This document shows positions 1 through 8,396 of a DNA stretch of 64,000 nucleotides, in pieces. This DNA is from an uncultured bacterium. Its GTDB lineage: Bacteria > Cyanobacteriota > Vampirovibrionia > Gastranaerophilales > Gastranaerophilaceae. The position numbers and the translations under genes are program-made. The first letter of the stretch is position 1. Each line of letters starts with the position of its first letter. The notes under the pieces were generated by a model. The model was not told the DNA's origin. It worked only from the letters and a program-made list of their open reading frames with translations, and ran no database searches. The DNA lies in the NCBI GenBank assembly GCA_902777385.1, contig CACYTP010000004.1, positions 1 to 64,000 of the forward strand, read 5' to 3'.

Positions 1-1
1 T

Positions 2-40
2 GGCGGCAGGATATCTTTGACCTTTTTACAAGATTTATAA
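2..40 (+). CDS. possible 3' end of a truncated upstream gene
   Basis: Twelve sense codons followed by TAA read as a C-terminal tail ending in LTFLQDL. A good intrinsic terminator begins about 33 nt after this stop, which is why I favour this frame over the frame that reads through the terminator hairpin. Too little is visible to name the protein; the rest lies outside the window. Confidence 0.3.
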   Translation, partial: GGRISLTFLQDL

Positions 41-72
41 ATATACAATTTAATTTCCCTTTTAATTTCCCT

Positions 73-100
73 AACGACTTTCCCAAGTCGTTTTTTTTTT
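73..100 (+). terminator. intrinsic terminator of the upstream unit
   Basis: Perfect 8-bp inverted repeat AACGACTT / AAGTCGTT around a TCCC loop, running into a tract of ten or more T. It points rightwards, so it ends transcription entering from the left edge. Seen directly in the sequence. Confidence 0.85.
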
Positions 101-265
101 AGCCGTGAGCAGAGGTATGAGCCCGCAAGGGCGAAAGACAAACAACAATCAACGTAAACATTGAGTTTTCGTTGTTGTTGTGAGCGGTACCGTTTAATGC
201 GAACGGCAAGGACACAGCCTGCTTTTCTATGCCACCGGATTTTCCGCAAGTCGTAACACTTTTTC
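101..265. other. hairpin-rich non-coding stretch, possible small RNA
   Basis: No convincing reading frame. The stretch is visibly less AT-rich than its surroundings and holds four local hairpins: GCCC-GCAA-GGGC (121-132, GNRA-type loop on the plus strand), a 12-bp stem with one bulge (142-154 with 170-181), CCGTT/AACGG (190-194 with 202-206) and CGGA/TCCG (235-245). The GNRA loop suggests the plus strand is the functional one. It matches no RNA family I can name; a degraded mobile element is an alternative. Confidence 0.3.
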
Positions 266-285
266 CGTACTAATTAAATTTTGAA

Positions 286-1941
286 TTAAACTATTGCTCC
301 ATGACTTGCATCAGAAACATTACTTGCATATTTTGCAAGATACCCTGATTTTACCTTTGGTTCAAATGTTTTTAAATTTTCACGTCTTTGTTGCAACTCT
401 TCATCGGAAACCAACAATTCTATAGAACGGTTTGGAATATCAATTTTAATTTTATCACCATCATTAACAAGAGCAATTACGCCGCCATTTGCTGCTTCAG
501 GACAAACATGCCCCACACAAATACCTCTGGTTGCACCTGAAAATCTGCCATCGGTAATCAACGCACAACATTTTCCTAAGCCTTTTCCGACGAGTAAGGA
601 TGTAGGTGCCAACATTTCCCTCATTCCGGGACCACCTTTTGGACCTTCATATCGAATAATAATCACATCACCTGATTTTATTAAATCATTTTCTAAGGCA
701 TACATTGCATCTTCTTCGCTATTAAAAGTCCTTGCAACACCTTCAAACGAATAACAATCAGTATCAACACCGGAAATTTTTATAACACACCCGTCTTTAG
801 CAAGATTTCCATACAACACACCCAAACCTGCCTGAGTATATGCGGATTTGTCATATTTTGGGATAATATTTTCGTCAGAATAAGCCATATCTGCAATTTC
901 AGAAACGTTCAGCCCTGACACATTAAGAGTATCATTTAAATTTACAGACTTATACAAACTTTTTAATACAGCCGGAATACCGCCTGCCTGATGAAAATCT
1001 GTCATTGTTAACTCTGATGACGGATTAATCTTTACTATCTGGTGAATATCACGACTAAGATTATCAAAATCATCAATAGTAATATCTATACTGGCAGCAT
1101 TAGCTATCGCCAATGTATGCAAGAAGGTATTTGTAGAACCGCCAATTGCTAATGATACTTTTATCATGTTTGTCATACTTGCTTTGGTAATTATATCAAG
1201 AGGTTTTATATCTTCTCTTACCAAATCGACAACTCTCATGCCACTCTCAAAAGCAATTCTACGCTTTTGAGAAGAAACAGCCGAAGCAGACGAACAATAA
1301 GGCATGCTCATTCCAAGGACCTCAGTCAGGCAAGCCATGGTATTTGCCGTATACATTCCCTGACATGCACCGGCTGATGGACAAGAATTTTCTTCCATAG
1401 CAAGCAAATGTTCTTCTGTTATTTCACCTTTTCTATATCTTCCAACAGCCTCAAATGAACCTGTAACCATTGTTAACTTATTTTCACCACGACACATACC
1501 ATCAAGCATTGGACCTGCAGTTACAACAATTGACGGGATATTTAACCTCAAAGCACCAATCAGCATTCCGGGAGTAATCTTATCACAATTTGATAACAAG
1601 ATTAATCCGTCCAGTTGATGAGCTGCTGCCATGGTTTCAACGCAATCGGCTATTAAATCTCTGGACGGAAGGGAGTATCGCATACCGCTATGTCCCATAG
1701 CAATACCGTCACACACTGCAGGTACTCCAAATACAAATGATTGACCGCCACCCGAATGAATACCCTTTTCTATTTGGCGTTCTAACTCACGCATTCCTAT
1801 ATGCCCCGGAACTAAATCAGTAAATGAACTTGCTATCCCGATAAACGGAGCATTCATATTTTTTTTACTTACACCGGTAGCCATCAAAAGACCTCTATGC
1901 GGAGTCCTTGCTAAACCTTTTTTAATATTATCACTATTCAT
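286..1941 (-). CDS. ilvD: dihydroxy-acid dehydratase
   Basis: IlvD dehydrates 2,3-dihydroxy-3-methylbutanoate/pentanoate to the 2-keto acids in valine, isoleucine and leucine synthesis; cytoplasmic Fe-S enzyme. At 551 aa it is full length. Visible signatures are [10 protein letters not shown] (Cys119, Asp120, Lys121), [19 protein letters not shown] (Cys187, Cys193) and [12 protein letters not shown] near the C-terminus. At the position where [2Fe-2S] members have a third cysteine, this protein has Gly (LVPGHIGM, residues 43-50), as E. coli IlvD does, so an oxygen-sensitive [4Fe-4S] cluster is likely. The start has AGAGGG about 6 nt upstream. It follows menG by 40 nt and is probably co-transcribed with it. 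No other ilv gene is nearby; a leuD-like gene sits at 20.6 kb. Confidence 0.97.
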   Translation of the reverse strand: MNSDNIKKGLARTPHRGLLMATGVSKKNMNAPFIGIASSFTDLVPGHIGMRELERQIEKGIHSGGGQSFVFGVPAVCDGIAMGHSGMRYSLPSRDLIADCVETMAAAHQLDGLILLSNCDKITPGMLIGALRLNIPSIVVTAGPMLDGMCRGENKLTMVTGSFEAVGRYRKGEITEEHLLAMEENSCPSAGACQGMYTANTMACLTEVLGMSMPYCSSASAVSSQKRRIAFESGMRVVDLVREDIKPLDIITKASMTNMIKVSLAIGGSTNTFLHTLAIANAASIDITIDDFDNLSRDIHQIVKINPSSELTMTDFHQAGGIPAVLKSLYKSVNLNDTLNVSGLNVSEIADMAYSDENIIPKYDKSAYTQAGLGVLYGNLAKDGCVIKISGVDTDCYSFEGVARTFNSEEDAMYALENDLIKSGDVIIIRYEGPKGGPGMREMLAPTSLLVGKGLGKCCALITDGRFSGATRGICVGHVCPEAANGGVIALVNDGDKIKIDIPNRSIELLVSDEELQQRRENLKTFEPKVKSGYLAKYASNVSDASHGAIV

Positions 1942-1981
1942 AATTTATCCCTCTTATATATTTTATTATATGCAAAACTAC

Positions 1982-2650
1982 CTACTTTGTGAATATTTGT
2001 GATGATATAATTCCAAACAAATAATCTCTTCTGTTAAGAAGTTTAAACCCTTCACGCTTAAATTCCTCAACCAATTGAGCCGGTTCGGGAAACTCTGATT
2101 TTGAATTCAACAGATACAAATAAGCTTCCTTATCGCTTATAAAAATTTTTATTAACAACATAACTATTTTGTCAAAAAAATCAGAAAAAATATTATGCTT
2201 ACCAAAATCCAGATGAAGAATTTTTCCGTTTGAATTTAATATTCTGTAAATTTCTCTTATTGCATCTTTTCTGTTTTCGACATTTCTCAAACCGAATCCA
2301 ATAGTCACGGCATCCGCAGAGTAGTCAGCAACAGGCAAATTAGTAATATCACTTTTAATAAAGTTTATATTTTTATGTTTTTTCTTTGCTATATTAAGCA
2401 TATCATCGGAAAAGTCAAAACCTGTGACATCAGTACTACTGTTAATTTTTAATACCAACGAAGCAATATCACCTGTGCCGCAGCATAAATCATATACCGT
2501 CGAATCATCTTTTAAATACAAAGACTTCACTGCTAAATATTTGATTATATTATGTAATCCTAAAGATATCAAATTATTATTCTTATCATACTCAACAGCA
2601 AGCTTGTTGAACATTGATGAAATTTTTTCGGAACTTTTATCAACCGTCAT
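1982..2650 (-). CDS. menG: demethylmenaquinone/ubiquinone-type C-methyltransferase
   Basis: SAM-dependent methyltransferase of the UbiE/MenG family, which C-methylates the demethylmenaquinone ring. Motif I is VYDLCCGTGDI (about residues 53-63). It is followed by the family-typical SDITNLPVADYSADAVTIGFGLRN segment (given as two parts: the SDxxxLP loop, then GFGLRNVENR). A FPEPAQLVEEFKREGF helix near the C-terminus also fits. The 222-aa length is close to the usual 230. The start is ATG with AAAAGG upstream. No other quinone gene is in the window, so the physiological substrate is inferred from family only. Confidence 0.85.
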   Translation of the reverse strand: MTVDKSSEKISSMFNKLAVEYDKNNNLISLGLHNIIKYLAVKSLYLKDDSTVYDLCCGTGDIASLVLKINSSTDVTGFDFSDDMLNIAKKKHKNINFIKSDITNLPVADYSADAVTIGFGLRNVENRKDAIREIYRILNSNGKILHLDFGKHNIFSDFFDKIVMLLIKIFISDKEAYLYLLNSKSEFPEPAQLVEEFKREGFKLLNRRDYLFGIISSQIFTK

Positions 2651-2664
2651 AAATATTAACCTTT

Positions 2665-2692
2665 TTGATTTATAAGAATGATAACATATAAT
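2665..2692 (+). promoter_or_regulatory. sigma70-type promoter, probably leaderless transcript
   Basis: TTGATT (2665-2670), 16-nt spacer, perfect TATAAT (2687-2692), then only 7 nt to the ATG at 2700. No Shine-Dalgarno sequence fits between them. The expected transcription start falls on or one base before the start codon. Confidence 0.6.
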
Positions 2693-2699
2693 AGATAGT

Positions 2700-4046
2700 A
2701 TGAAAATATTGTTTTTACCGATAGATAATCGTCCGGTATGCTATCAGCTTGCGGAAATGATTGCAGATATCCATAAAGGGATTAAACTTATACTGCCGCC
2801 CAAAGAATATCTTGGGGATTTAAGAAAAATATCTGACACAAGCAATCTCATGCTGTGGTTTGAAGAAAAATTAACAGAAGATATTGATGCTGCAGTATTA
2901 TCATTAGACACAATTGCATACGGAGGATTAATTCCGTCAAGACGTTCAAATGATACCTTTGAGGACATCAAAAGCAGGCTGGGAAAGCTAAAAGTACTCA
3001 TAAAAAAATCAGGGATAAAAGTTTATGCTTTTTCTTCTATTATGAGAATTTCCAATAACAATGTTAATGAAGAAGAAAAGGCATACTGGAATCTATATGG
3101 AGAAAAAATCTTTAAATATTCTTATGAAACCGATAAATGCGGAAAAGCCGAAACTGATGTTCCAAACGAAATTATTAACGATTATCTTAACACTCGTAAT
3201 AGAAATTTCCGAATAAATAAAATGTACCTCGAATGGCAAAAAGAAAATATTTTTGAAAAATTAATATTTTCTAAAGATGATTGTGCTGAATATGGGCTTA
3301 ATGTAAGAGAAGCAAAAGAACTGGAAGCACTTGGCGGACAAACTAAGACCGGTGCCGATGAAATTCCGTTAACACTCCTTGCCTCTGTTCTGCCGGATAG
3401 CATTAAAGTTTCAACAGAATACTCTGAACCCGATTCTATAAATCTAATTTCAAATTATGAAGATGTTTCAATAGAACAATCCGTAAAAGGGCAACTTAAA
3501 CTTGCAGGATGTGAAATAACAGAGCGAAACAAAGCTGACATTATATTATATGTAAATAATTTTGTTAATCACCAAGGTGAAATTGTAATGAAACATCCGA
3601 CAAAACAATTCTGTAAAATATGGACGGAACCGGATAAGCCGTATATTATTGCAGACGTCAGAAATGCTAACGGAGCCGATAACAATTTTGTTGAACAGAT
3701 AATTAAAACGGGACTGTCTGATTTATTCTACGGTTACTCCGGTTGGAACACTTCTGCAAACACTCTTGGCAGCCTTATTTGTGCTATGAAATTTATCTAT
3801 TCTGCCAAAAGCAGCAATCAATTTGATATAGAGGCATTTAAAAGATTGCAAACCGTAAGATTTCTTGATGATTGGGCTTATCAGGCAAACGTAAGACAAC
3901 AATTATCCAACCCTGATAATAAAGAACTTACAAGTAAAATGAATTTATTTGAAATACAAATAGCTAAAATTCTAAACACAAAGATTTCAGCACGGTACAC
4001 CTTCCCTTGGAACAGACTTTTTGAGGTGGAAATTGAGCTTAACTGA
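2700..4046 (+). CDS. DUF4127 family protein
   Basis: A 448-aa soluble protein without signal peptide or membrane segment. It matches the DUF4127 pattern as I know it: an N-terminal LPIDNRPVC motif (residues 6-14), a SLDTIAYGGLIPSRR motif (about 68-82), and near the C-terminus DVRNANGADNN and YGYSGWNTSANTLG. The biochemical role of the family is not known to me. Conserved Asp, Arg and Trp motifs suggest an enzyme acting on a small molecule or sugar, but that is speculation. It overlaps the downstream mntP-like gene by 14 nt, so the two are translationally coupled. The first codon is predicted to be the 5' end of the mRNA. Confidence 0.8.
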   Translation: MKILFLPIDNRPVCYQLAEMIADIHKGIKLILPPKEYLGDLRKISDTSNLMLWFEEKLTEDIDAAVLSLDTIAYGGLIPSRRSNDTFEDIKSRLGKLKVLIKKSGIKVYAFSSIMRISNNNVNEEEKAYWNLYGEKIFKYSYETDKCGKAETDVPNEIINDYLNTRNRNFRINKMYLEWQKENIFEKLIFSKDDCAEYGLNVREAKELEALGGQTKTGADEIPLTLLASVLPDSIKVSTEYSEPDSINLISNYEDVSIEQSVKGQLKLAGCEITERNKADIILYVNNFVNHQGEIVMKHPTKQFCKIWTEPDKPYIIADVRNANGADNNFVEQIIKTGLSDLFYGYSGWNTSANTLGSLICAMKFIYSAKSSNQFDIEAFKRLQTVRFLDDWAYQANVRQQLSNPDNKELTSKMNLFEIQIAKILNTKISARYTFPWNRLFEVEIELN

Positions 4047-4575
4047 AATAATATTACTTGCCATAGCACTCGGTGTTGATTGTCTTGTTGTATCCTTTTG
4101 TCAGGGATTAGTTATTAACAGGAACAAAGCCAAAACTTCTGTTGCACTTGGAAGCACTATGGGATTTTTTCAGGGAATAATGCCCGTACTCGGGTATATT
4201 ATAACCGGAGCTGTAAGTGATTATATTCAACAATATTCAAAATGGATAGTATTTACTATATTTGCAGTTCTGGGACTAAAATTTATCTTGGAATCCATCA
4301 GTAAAAAAGAAGAATGTAATATTTGTAGAATAGACTTAAAATGTCTGCTGTTATTCGGAATTGCCACAAGCATTGATGCGTTCGGGGCAGGAATAACGCT
4401 AAAACTTACAGCCAGTCATATTACATCCTCTGCAATAATTATAGGACTGGCATCTTTCATAATGGCTGTTACCGGATTTTTATGCGGAAACAGCTTTAAA
4501 AAATTCCCATCAAAATATCTTGGGATAGCCGGGGGCTTAATCTTACTGGGACTGGCAATTAATTCTATATGGTAG
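4033..4575 (+). CDS. mntP: MntP-type manganese exporter
   Basis: Polytopic membrane protein of about 180 aa with the two-fold MntP (DUF204/YebN) repeat. The first half opens with LLAIALGVDCLVVSFCQGL and the second with FGIATSIDAFGAGITL, each carrying the conserved intramembrane Asp. Six hydrophobic segments are visible. I place the start at TTG 4033 because GAGGTG lies just upstream and the protein then begins MSLTEIILLA, matching the family N-terminus. A TTG at 4021 is the alternative. It overlaps the end of the DUF4127 gene, and its 3' end overlaps the convergent murF by 11 nt. Manganese export is inferred from family. Confidence 0.85.
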   Translation: MSLTEIILLAIALGVDCLVVSFCQGLVINRNKAKTSVALGSTMGFFQGIMPVLGYIITGAVSDYIQQYSKWIVFTIFAVLGLKFILESISKKEECNICRIDLKCLLLFGIATSIDAFGAGITLKLTASHITSSAIIIGLASFIMAVTGFLCGNSFKKFPSKYLGIAGGLILLGLAINSIW

Positions 4576-5950
4576 AATTTTTTAATTTTTCTGCCAATTT
4601 GTACAGATTACCTGAATGAGAAGATTTAAGAAAGACATAATCACCGTCACACAATTCTGATTTTATACTATCCATCAGGTTCCCAACACTCTCATAGTAC
4701 TTTGTTTCGAATTTATCTGAGATTTCATCCTGCAAAACTTTTATCTCTGTTCCGCATAGCAAAACCTTTTGAGGATTAATTTTACATAACGGAATTGCTA
4801 ATTCTTTATGATATTTTTCTGAATCCACGCCACATTCAGCCATATCACCCAATATAACTACTTTATTTTTGTCGGCATATTTTTCGCCAAAAGCGGTAAT
4901 TGCAGCATTCATAGATAACGGATTTGCATTATAGGATTCATCTGTTACATTAACTGTACCTACCCCTTCTACAAAAGCTTCAAATTCCTCACCCCTGCCT
5001 TCAAGAGTTTTAAAATGCCTCAAAACTTCCAACGCATCTTCTATAGGAAAACCGTCTTCTTTTACCACACCCAAAGCTGCAGCCATATCAAGCAATATAT
5101 GTTTCCCGACAGATTCGGCATTTAACAAATATGTTGTTCCGTTAATTACAAATTTGTTTTCATTATTTTCTGATATAATCCTGATATCATCAGTTTCATT
5201 TTCCCCAAATGTAACTATTTTTAATCCCTTAAATTCAGCAGCATTTTTCACTGTTTCAAAATATTTCATTCCGCTATAAATAACTGCAACAGCACCTTCT
5301 TTCATTGAATGGAAAATTCTGCTTTTTTCTTCTGCAATATCTTCTAACTGCATACCACCTGTTAAATGAACGGGAGCGACATTTGTAATTATTGCATAGT
5401 CAGGCTTTACGATGGCAGAATTTCTGCTCATACCACCCCCGAGTGATGTTTCGATTATCCAGTAATCATCATTTACTCCAAATCTTGTCATATTCCATGA
5501 TAAACCCCAAGAAGTATTGGCTTTGCTTTCTATATTAGAATCAGTTTTATATTTGGAAGAAAAAATATCCACCAACATTTGCGTAGTTGTAGATTTTCCG
5601 GAGCTACCTGTAATTCCTATGACTTTACCCGTGAAAAATTTTCTTATATAACGAGCCAGCTTAATAATTGCATCAGAATTGCTGCCAACAAGTTCAACTA
5701 CAGGCTTATTATATTTAAAATACTTTGTCGCATTCACAGACAAAATTGCAGAACAATCTTTGATTAAATTCGGGAAATTCTCTAACAAAACACCTTTTTG
5801 ACTTGCATCAGACCTTGCCAAAATCATATTTCCGTATTCAAAATTTCCCTGCCATATAATCAGCCCGTTGGACGACCAGTTCTCAGGAAAATTATACGTT
5901 TTGGCTGTCTGTAAAGCTTCTTTTAATTTTTCTTCGTTCCAAAAATTCAT
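4565..5950 (-). CDS. murF: UDP-MurNAc-tripeptide D-Ala-D-Ala ligase
   Basis: Cytoplasmic Mur ligase that adds D-Ala-D-Ala to the UDP-MurNAc-tripeptide. The P-loop is GITGSSGKST (residues 112-121). The central domain has TNVAPVHL and EEKSRIF, and the C-terminal domain begins with the MurF-typical DESYNANPLSMNAAI and ILGDMAECG. The 461-aa length is normal. The N-terminal roughly 105 residues are odd: the usual TDSRxxxxGxLFxA and DGHxF signatures of the substrate-binding domain are not recognisable. It is the last gene of the ftsI-murE-nagA-murF operon, 20 nt after the nagA-like gene. Assignment to MurF rests on the ATPase and C-terminal domains. Confidence 0.87.
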   Translation of the reverse strand: MNFWNEEKLKEALQTAKTYNFPENWSSNGLIIWQGNFEYGNMILARSDASQKGVLLENFPNLIKDCSAILSVNATKYFKYNKPVVELVGSNSDAIIKLARYIRKFFTGKVIGITGSSGKSTTTQMLVDIFSSKYKTDSNIESKANTSWGLSWNMTRFGVNDDYWIIETSLGGGMSRNSAIVKPDYAIITNVAPVHLTGGMQLEDIAEEKSRIFHSMKEGAVAVIYSGMKYFETVKNAAEFKGLKIVTFGENETDDIRIISENNENKFVINGTTYLLNAESVGKHILLDMAAALGVVKEDGFPIEDALEVLRHFKTLEGRGEEFEAFVEGVGTVNVTDESYNANPLSMNAAITAFGEKYADKNKVVILGDMAECGVDSEKYHKELAIPLCKINPQKVLLCGTEIKVLQDEISDKFETKYYESVGNLMDSIKSELCDGDYVFLKSSHSGNLYKLAEKLKNSTI

Positions 5951-5970
5951 AAAATATATTACCCTTTATT

Positions 5971-6876
5971 CTACTTTATTTCAACATTTATGATATCATA
6001 ATCATCCGACCACTCAACAGAGCCTTCAATATCAATATTATGATACAAATACGGATTTTCAATATATTGTAAATTTAACAGTCCGACTGAATGCAATCTT
6101 TTTACCACATCCGAGAGTAAACAAGTACTGCCTGCAAGAGTTCCCTCTTTAGATGTTGCTCTATTACCATCATAATAAACTTTTTCACCTGCAAATATAA
6201 ATTCTTTTATATCACTCTTAGTACAAGGCAAACAATCACTAACCAAAATCACTTTATCAGCAGGCTTTGAGCGAAATAACAAATTTAAAGCATCATCTGA
6301 AACATGAACTCCGTCTGCAATTACTTCAGTATAAATATCATCATTTATCAATGAGGAAAGTGCCGTTGACTTTCCACGATGAGAAATTCCTGACATCGCA
6401 TTAAAAGTATGAGTAGCTCCGCTGCAACCGGCAAGATTACCCCCTACACAATGCCCTGCCTGAACTTTTATATTTTTATTGTTTAAATAATCTATTAAAT
6501 CAACATTATTTTCAGGAGCAAGAGTAACTATTTTTATAAAATCGTCCTCTATAAGTTTATAATTTTCTACAGACGGCGGTAGAAAATAATTTGAGTCATG
6601 AATACCTTTTTTATCAGGATTGAGAAAAATCCCTTCAAGATGAATACCTAAAATTTTAGCAGAATTTTTATCCTGCTTTTGTGCAGCAGCCTTAATTACA
6701 GAAATTGCACGCTTTGTATTTTCTACACTATCGGTTACAATTGTAGGAAAAATTCCGCCAACACCATATTTTAAAATTTTCTGAGCCAAGCCTAATATAT
6801 CATCTGCTTCGGCTTTATTAAAATCAATACCAAAGCAACCGTGAAAATGTTGTTCAATTAATAACGGTGTCTTCAT
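5971..6876 (-). CDS. nagA: NagA-like N-acetylglucosamine-6-phosphate deacetylase
   Basis: Amidohydrolase-superfamily protein. Visible NagA signatures are HFHGCFGID (residues 9-17), HLEGIFLNPDKKGIHD (metal-binding His-x-Glu), AGHCVGG, THTFNAMSGISHR, VIADGVHVS and LVSDC with the catalytic Asp. At 301 aa it is much shorter than the usual 380. It starts directly at the HGxxGxD strand, so the small beta-sandwich domain that flanks the barrel in NagA appears to be missing. An AAAGG site precedes the ATG. Position between murE and murF suggests a role in recycling or salvaging amino sugars for wall synthesis. That, and the exact substrate, are inferred. Confidence 0.8.
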   Translation of the reverse strand: MKTPLLIEQHFHGCFGIDFNKAEADDILGLAQKILKYGVGGIFPTIVTDSVENTKRAISVIKAAAQKQDKNSAKILGIHLEGIFLNPDKKGIHDSNYFLPPSVENYKLIEDDFIKIVTLAPENNVDLIDYLNNKNIKVQAGHCVGGNLAGCSGATHTFNAMSGISHRGKSTALSSLINDDIYTEVIADGVHVSDDALNLLFRSKPADKVILVSDCLPCTKSDIKEFIFAGEKVYYDGNRATSKEGTLAGSTCLLSDVVKRLHSVGLLNLQYIENPYLYHNIDIEGSVEWSDDYDIINVEIK

Positions 6877-6896
6877 TTTATAAACCTTTCGTGTAA

Positions 6897-8375
6897 TTAG
6901 ATAACGCTACCCTCAAACACTTTTCTTGCTTCTTCTCTGTCATCAAAATGAATTGTTCTGTCTTTTAGAATTTGATAATCCTCATGGCCTTTACCGGCAA
7001 TAACAACAACATCATTATTTGCAGCAATAGTTTTTAACAAGGCAATAGCTTGTCCTCTGTCAGGTTCAATCGTAACTTTTTCAGGATTAGTAGATTTTAG
7101 CCCTGCAATAATATCAGTTATAATTTGCTGCGGATCTTCACTTCTTGGATTATCACTTGTAATAACAATTTTATCAGCAATACGTTCGGCAATTGCCCCC
7201 ATCTTCGGACGCTTTGTAGCATCCCGGTCTCCGCCGCAGCCAAAAAGACAAATTAATTTACCGTCTTTTGGCGTAATTTCTCTGGCGGAATTCAATACAT
7301 TTTCCAAACCATCCGGGGTGTGTGCATAGTCAACAATTACAAGAGGTTTCTTTGCCACAACTTCAAATCTGCCAGCAACACCTTTTACATTTTCCAACGC
7401 CTTTAATGCGACACTTAAATCAATACCCATAGCTATAGCAGCCGTAACTGCAGCAAGTACATTATACACACTGAACATTCCATTCATGTGAAGATTTACA
7501 GGATATTCTCCATTAGAAGTAACCAATTTGAATTCTGCACCGTTAAGAGAAAATACGATATCTTTTGCCATAACATCAGCATTGTTGTTTACGCCATAAG
7601 TATACTTACGAACATTATCCGGAACAACAGAAATAAATTTCTCACTCCATTTGTCATCAGCATTAATAACAGCATAAGCACCTTCCTGTAATCGTTTGAA
7701 TAATAATGCCTTTGCCTCAAAATAATTTTCCATGGTAATATGATAATCCAAATGATCCTGAGTCAAATTTGTAAGCACAGCACCATCAAAACAGCACCCC
7801 CCGACACGATTTTGTTCCAACGCGTGAGAGCTGACTTCCATTACAACATTATCAATTTTTTCCACATCCTTTATCATTCGCAAAGTTGCCTGCAATTCAG
7901 GTGCCTGCGGTGTTGTATGTTTAGCATCCCTGTATTCACCATTTGAGGACAGCTTATACCCTAAAGTCCCTATTAATGCACATTTTTGTTTATTCTCCTC
8001 AAAAATCTTTTGAATCAAATGAGTAACGGTAGTTTTACCGTTTGTACCTGTTATACCGATAAGGTTAATACCCCTTGAAGGACTTGAATAAAATCTGTCT
8101 GCAATATCGGCAATCTGGTGTCTTGTAGAAGAAACAACAACCTGAGGAACACGTTTATCAACAGTGACCTTATGCTCAACAAATAGAGCTGTAGCACCAT
8201 TATCAAGGGCATTTTGGGCATATTCATGCCCGTCAGTATATTCACCTGTCAAACAAACAAATATATCACCCTTTTTTGTTGTTTTTGAATTGTATGATAT
8301 ACCCGAAATTTCAACATTTTTAAAATTTATTAAATCTTTATAGCCTAAATGCTCAATCAATTCATCAAGTTTCAT
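6897..8375 (-). CDS. murE: UDP-MurNAc-L-Ala-D-Glu:meso-DAP ligase
   Basis: Full-length MurE (492 aa). The P-loop is GITGTNGKTT (residues 107-116), followed by TTPQAPELQ and EVSSHALEQNRVGG, the nucleotide/substrate region. The C-terminal domain carries DNPR (408-411), the motif that in this family marks specificity for meso-diaminopimelate rather than lysine. The N-terminal domain has SGISYNSKTTKKGDIFVCL and TDGHEYA. AAGGAG lies 6 nt before the ATG; the gene follows the PBP gene by 21 nt. The organism therefore probably has DAP-type peptidoglycan. Confidence 0.97.
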   Translation of the reverse strand: MKLDELIEHLGYKDLINFKNVEISGISYNSKTTKKGDIFVCLTGEYTDGHEYAQNALDNGATALFVEHKVTVDKRVPQVVVSSTRHQIADIADRFYSSPSRGINLIGITGTNGKTTVTHLIQKIFEENKQKCALIGTLGYKLSSNGEYRDAKHTTPQAPELQATLRMIKDVEKIDNVVMEVSSHALEQNRVGGCCFDGAVLTNLTQDHLDYHITMENYFEAKALLFKRLQEGAYAVINADDKWSEKFISVVPDNVRKYTYGVNNNADVMAKDIVFSLNGAEFKLVTSNGEYPVNLHMNGMFSVYNVLAAVTAAIAMGIDLSVALKALENVKGVAGRFEVVAKKPLVIVDYAHTPDGLENVLNSAREITPKDGKLICLFGCGGDRDATKRPKMGAIAERIADKIVITSDNPRSEDPQQIITDIIAGLKSTNPEKVTIEPDRGQAIALLKTIAANNDVVVIAGKGHEDYQILKDRTIHFDDREEARKVFEGSVI

Positions 8376-8396
8376 ATTTTCTCCTTATATAAATTA

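Noticed and set aside
1-103. Alternative left-edge frame reading through the T tract, ending in FFF
   Set aside because: It would encode the terminator hairpin and poly-T; the frame ending at position 40 followed by the terminator is more plausible.
101-265. Diversity-generating retroelement template repeat
   Set aside because: AAC-rich words were suggestive, but no reverse transcriptase, variable repeat partner or IMH-like end is in the window.
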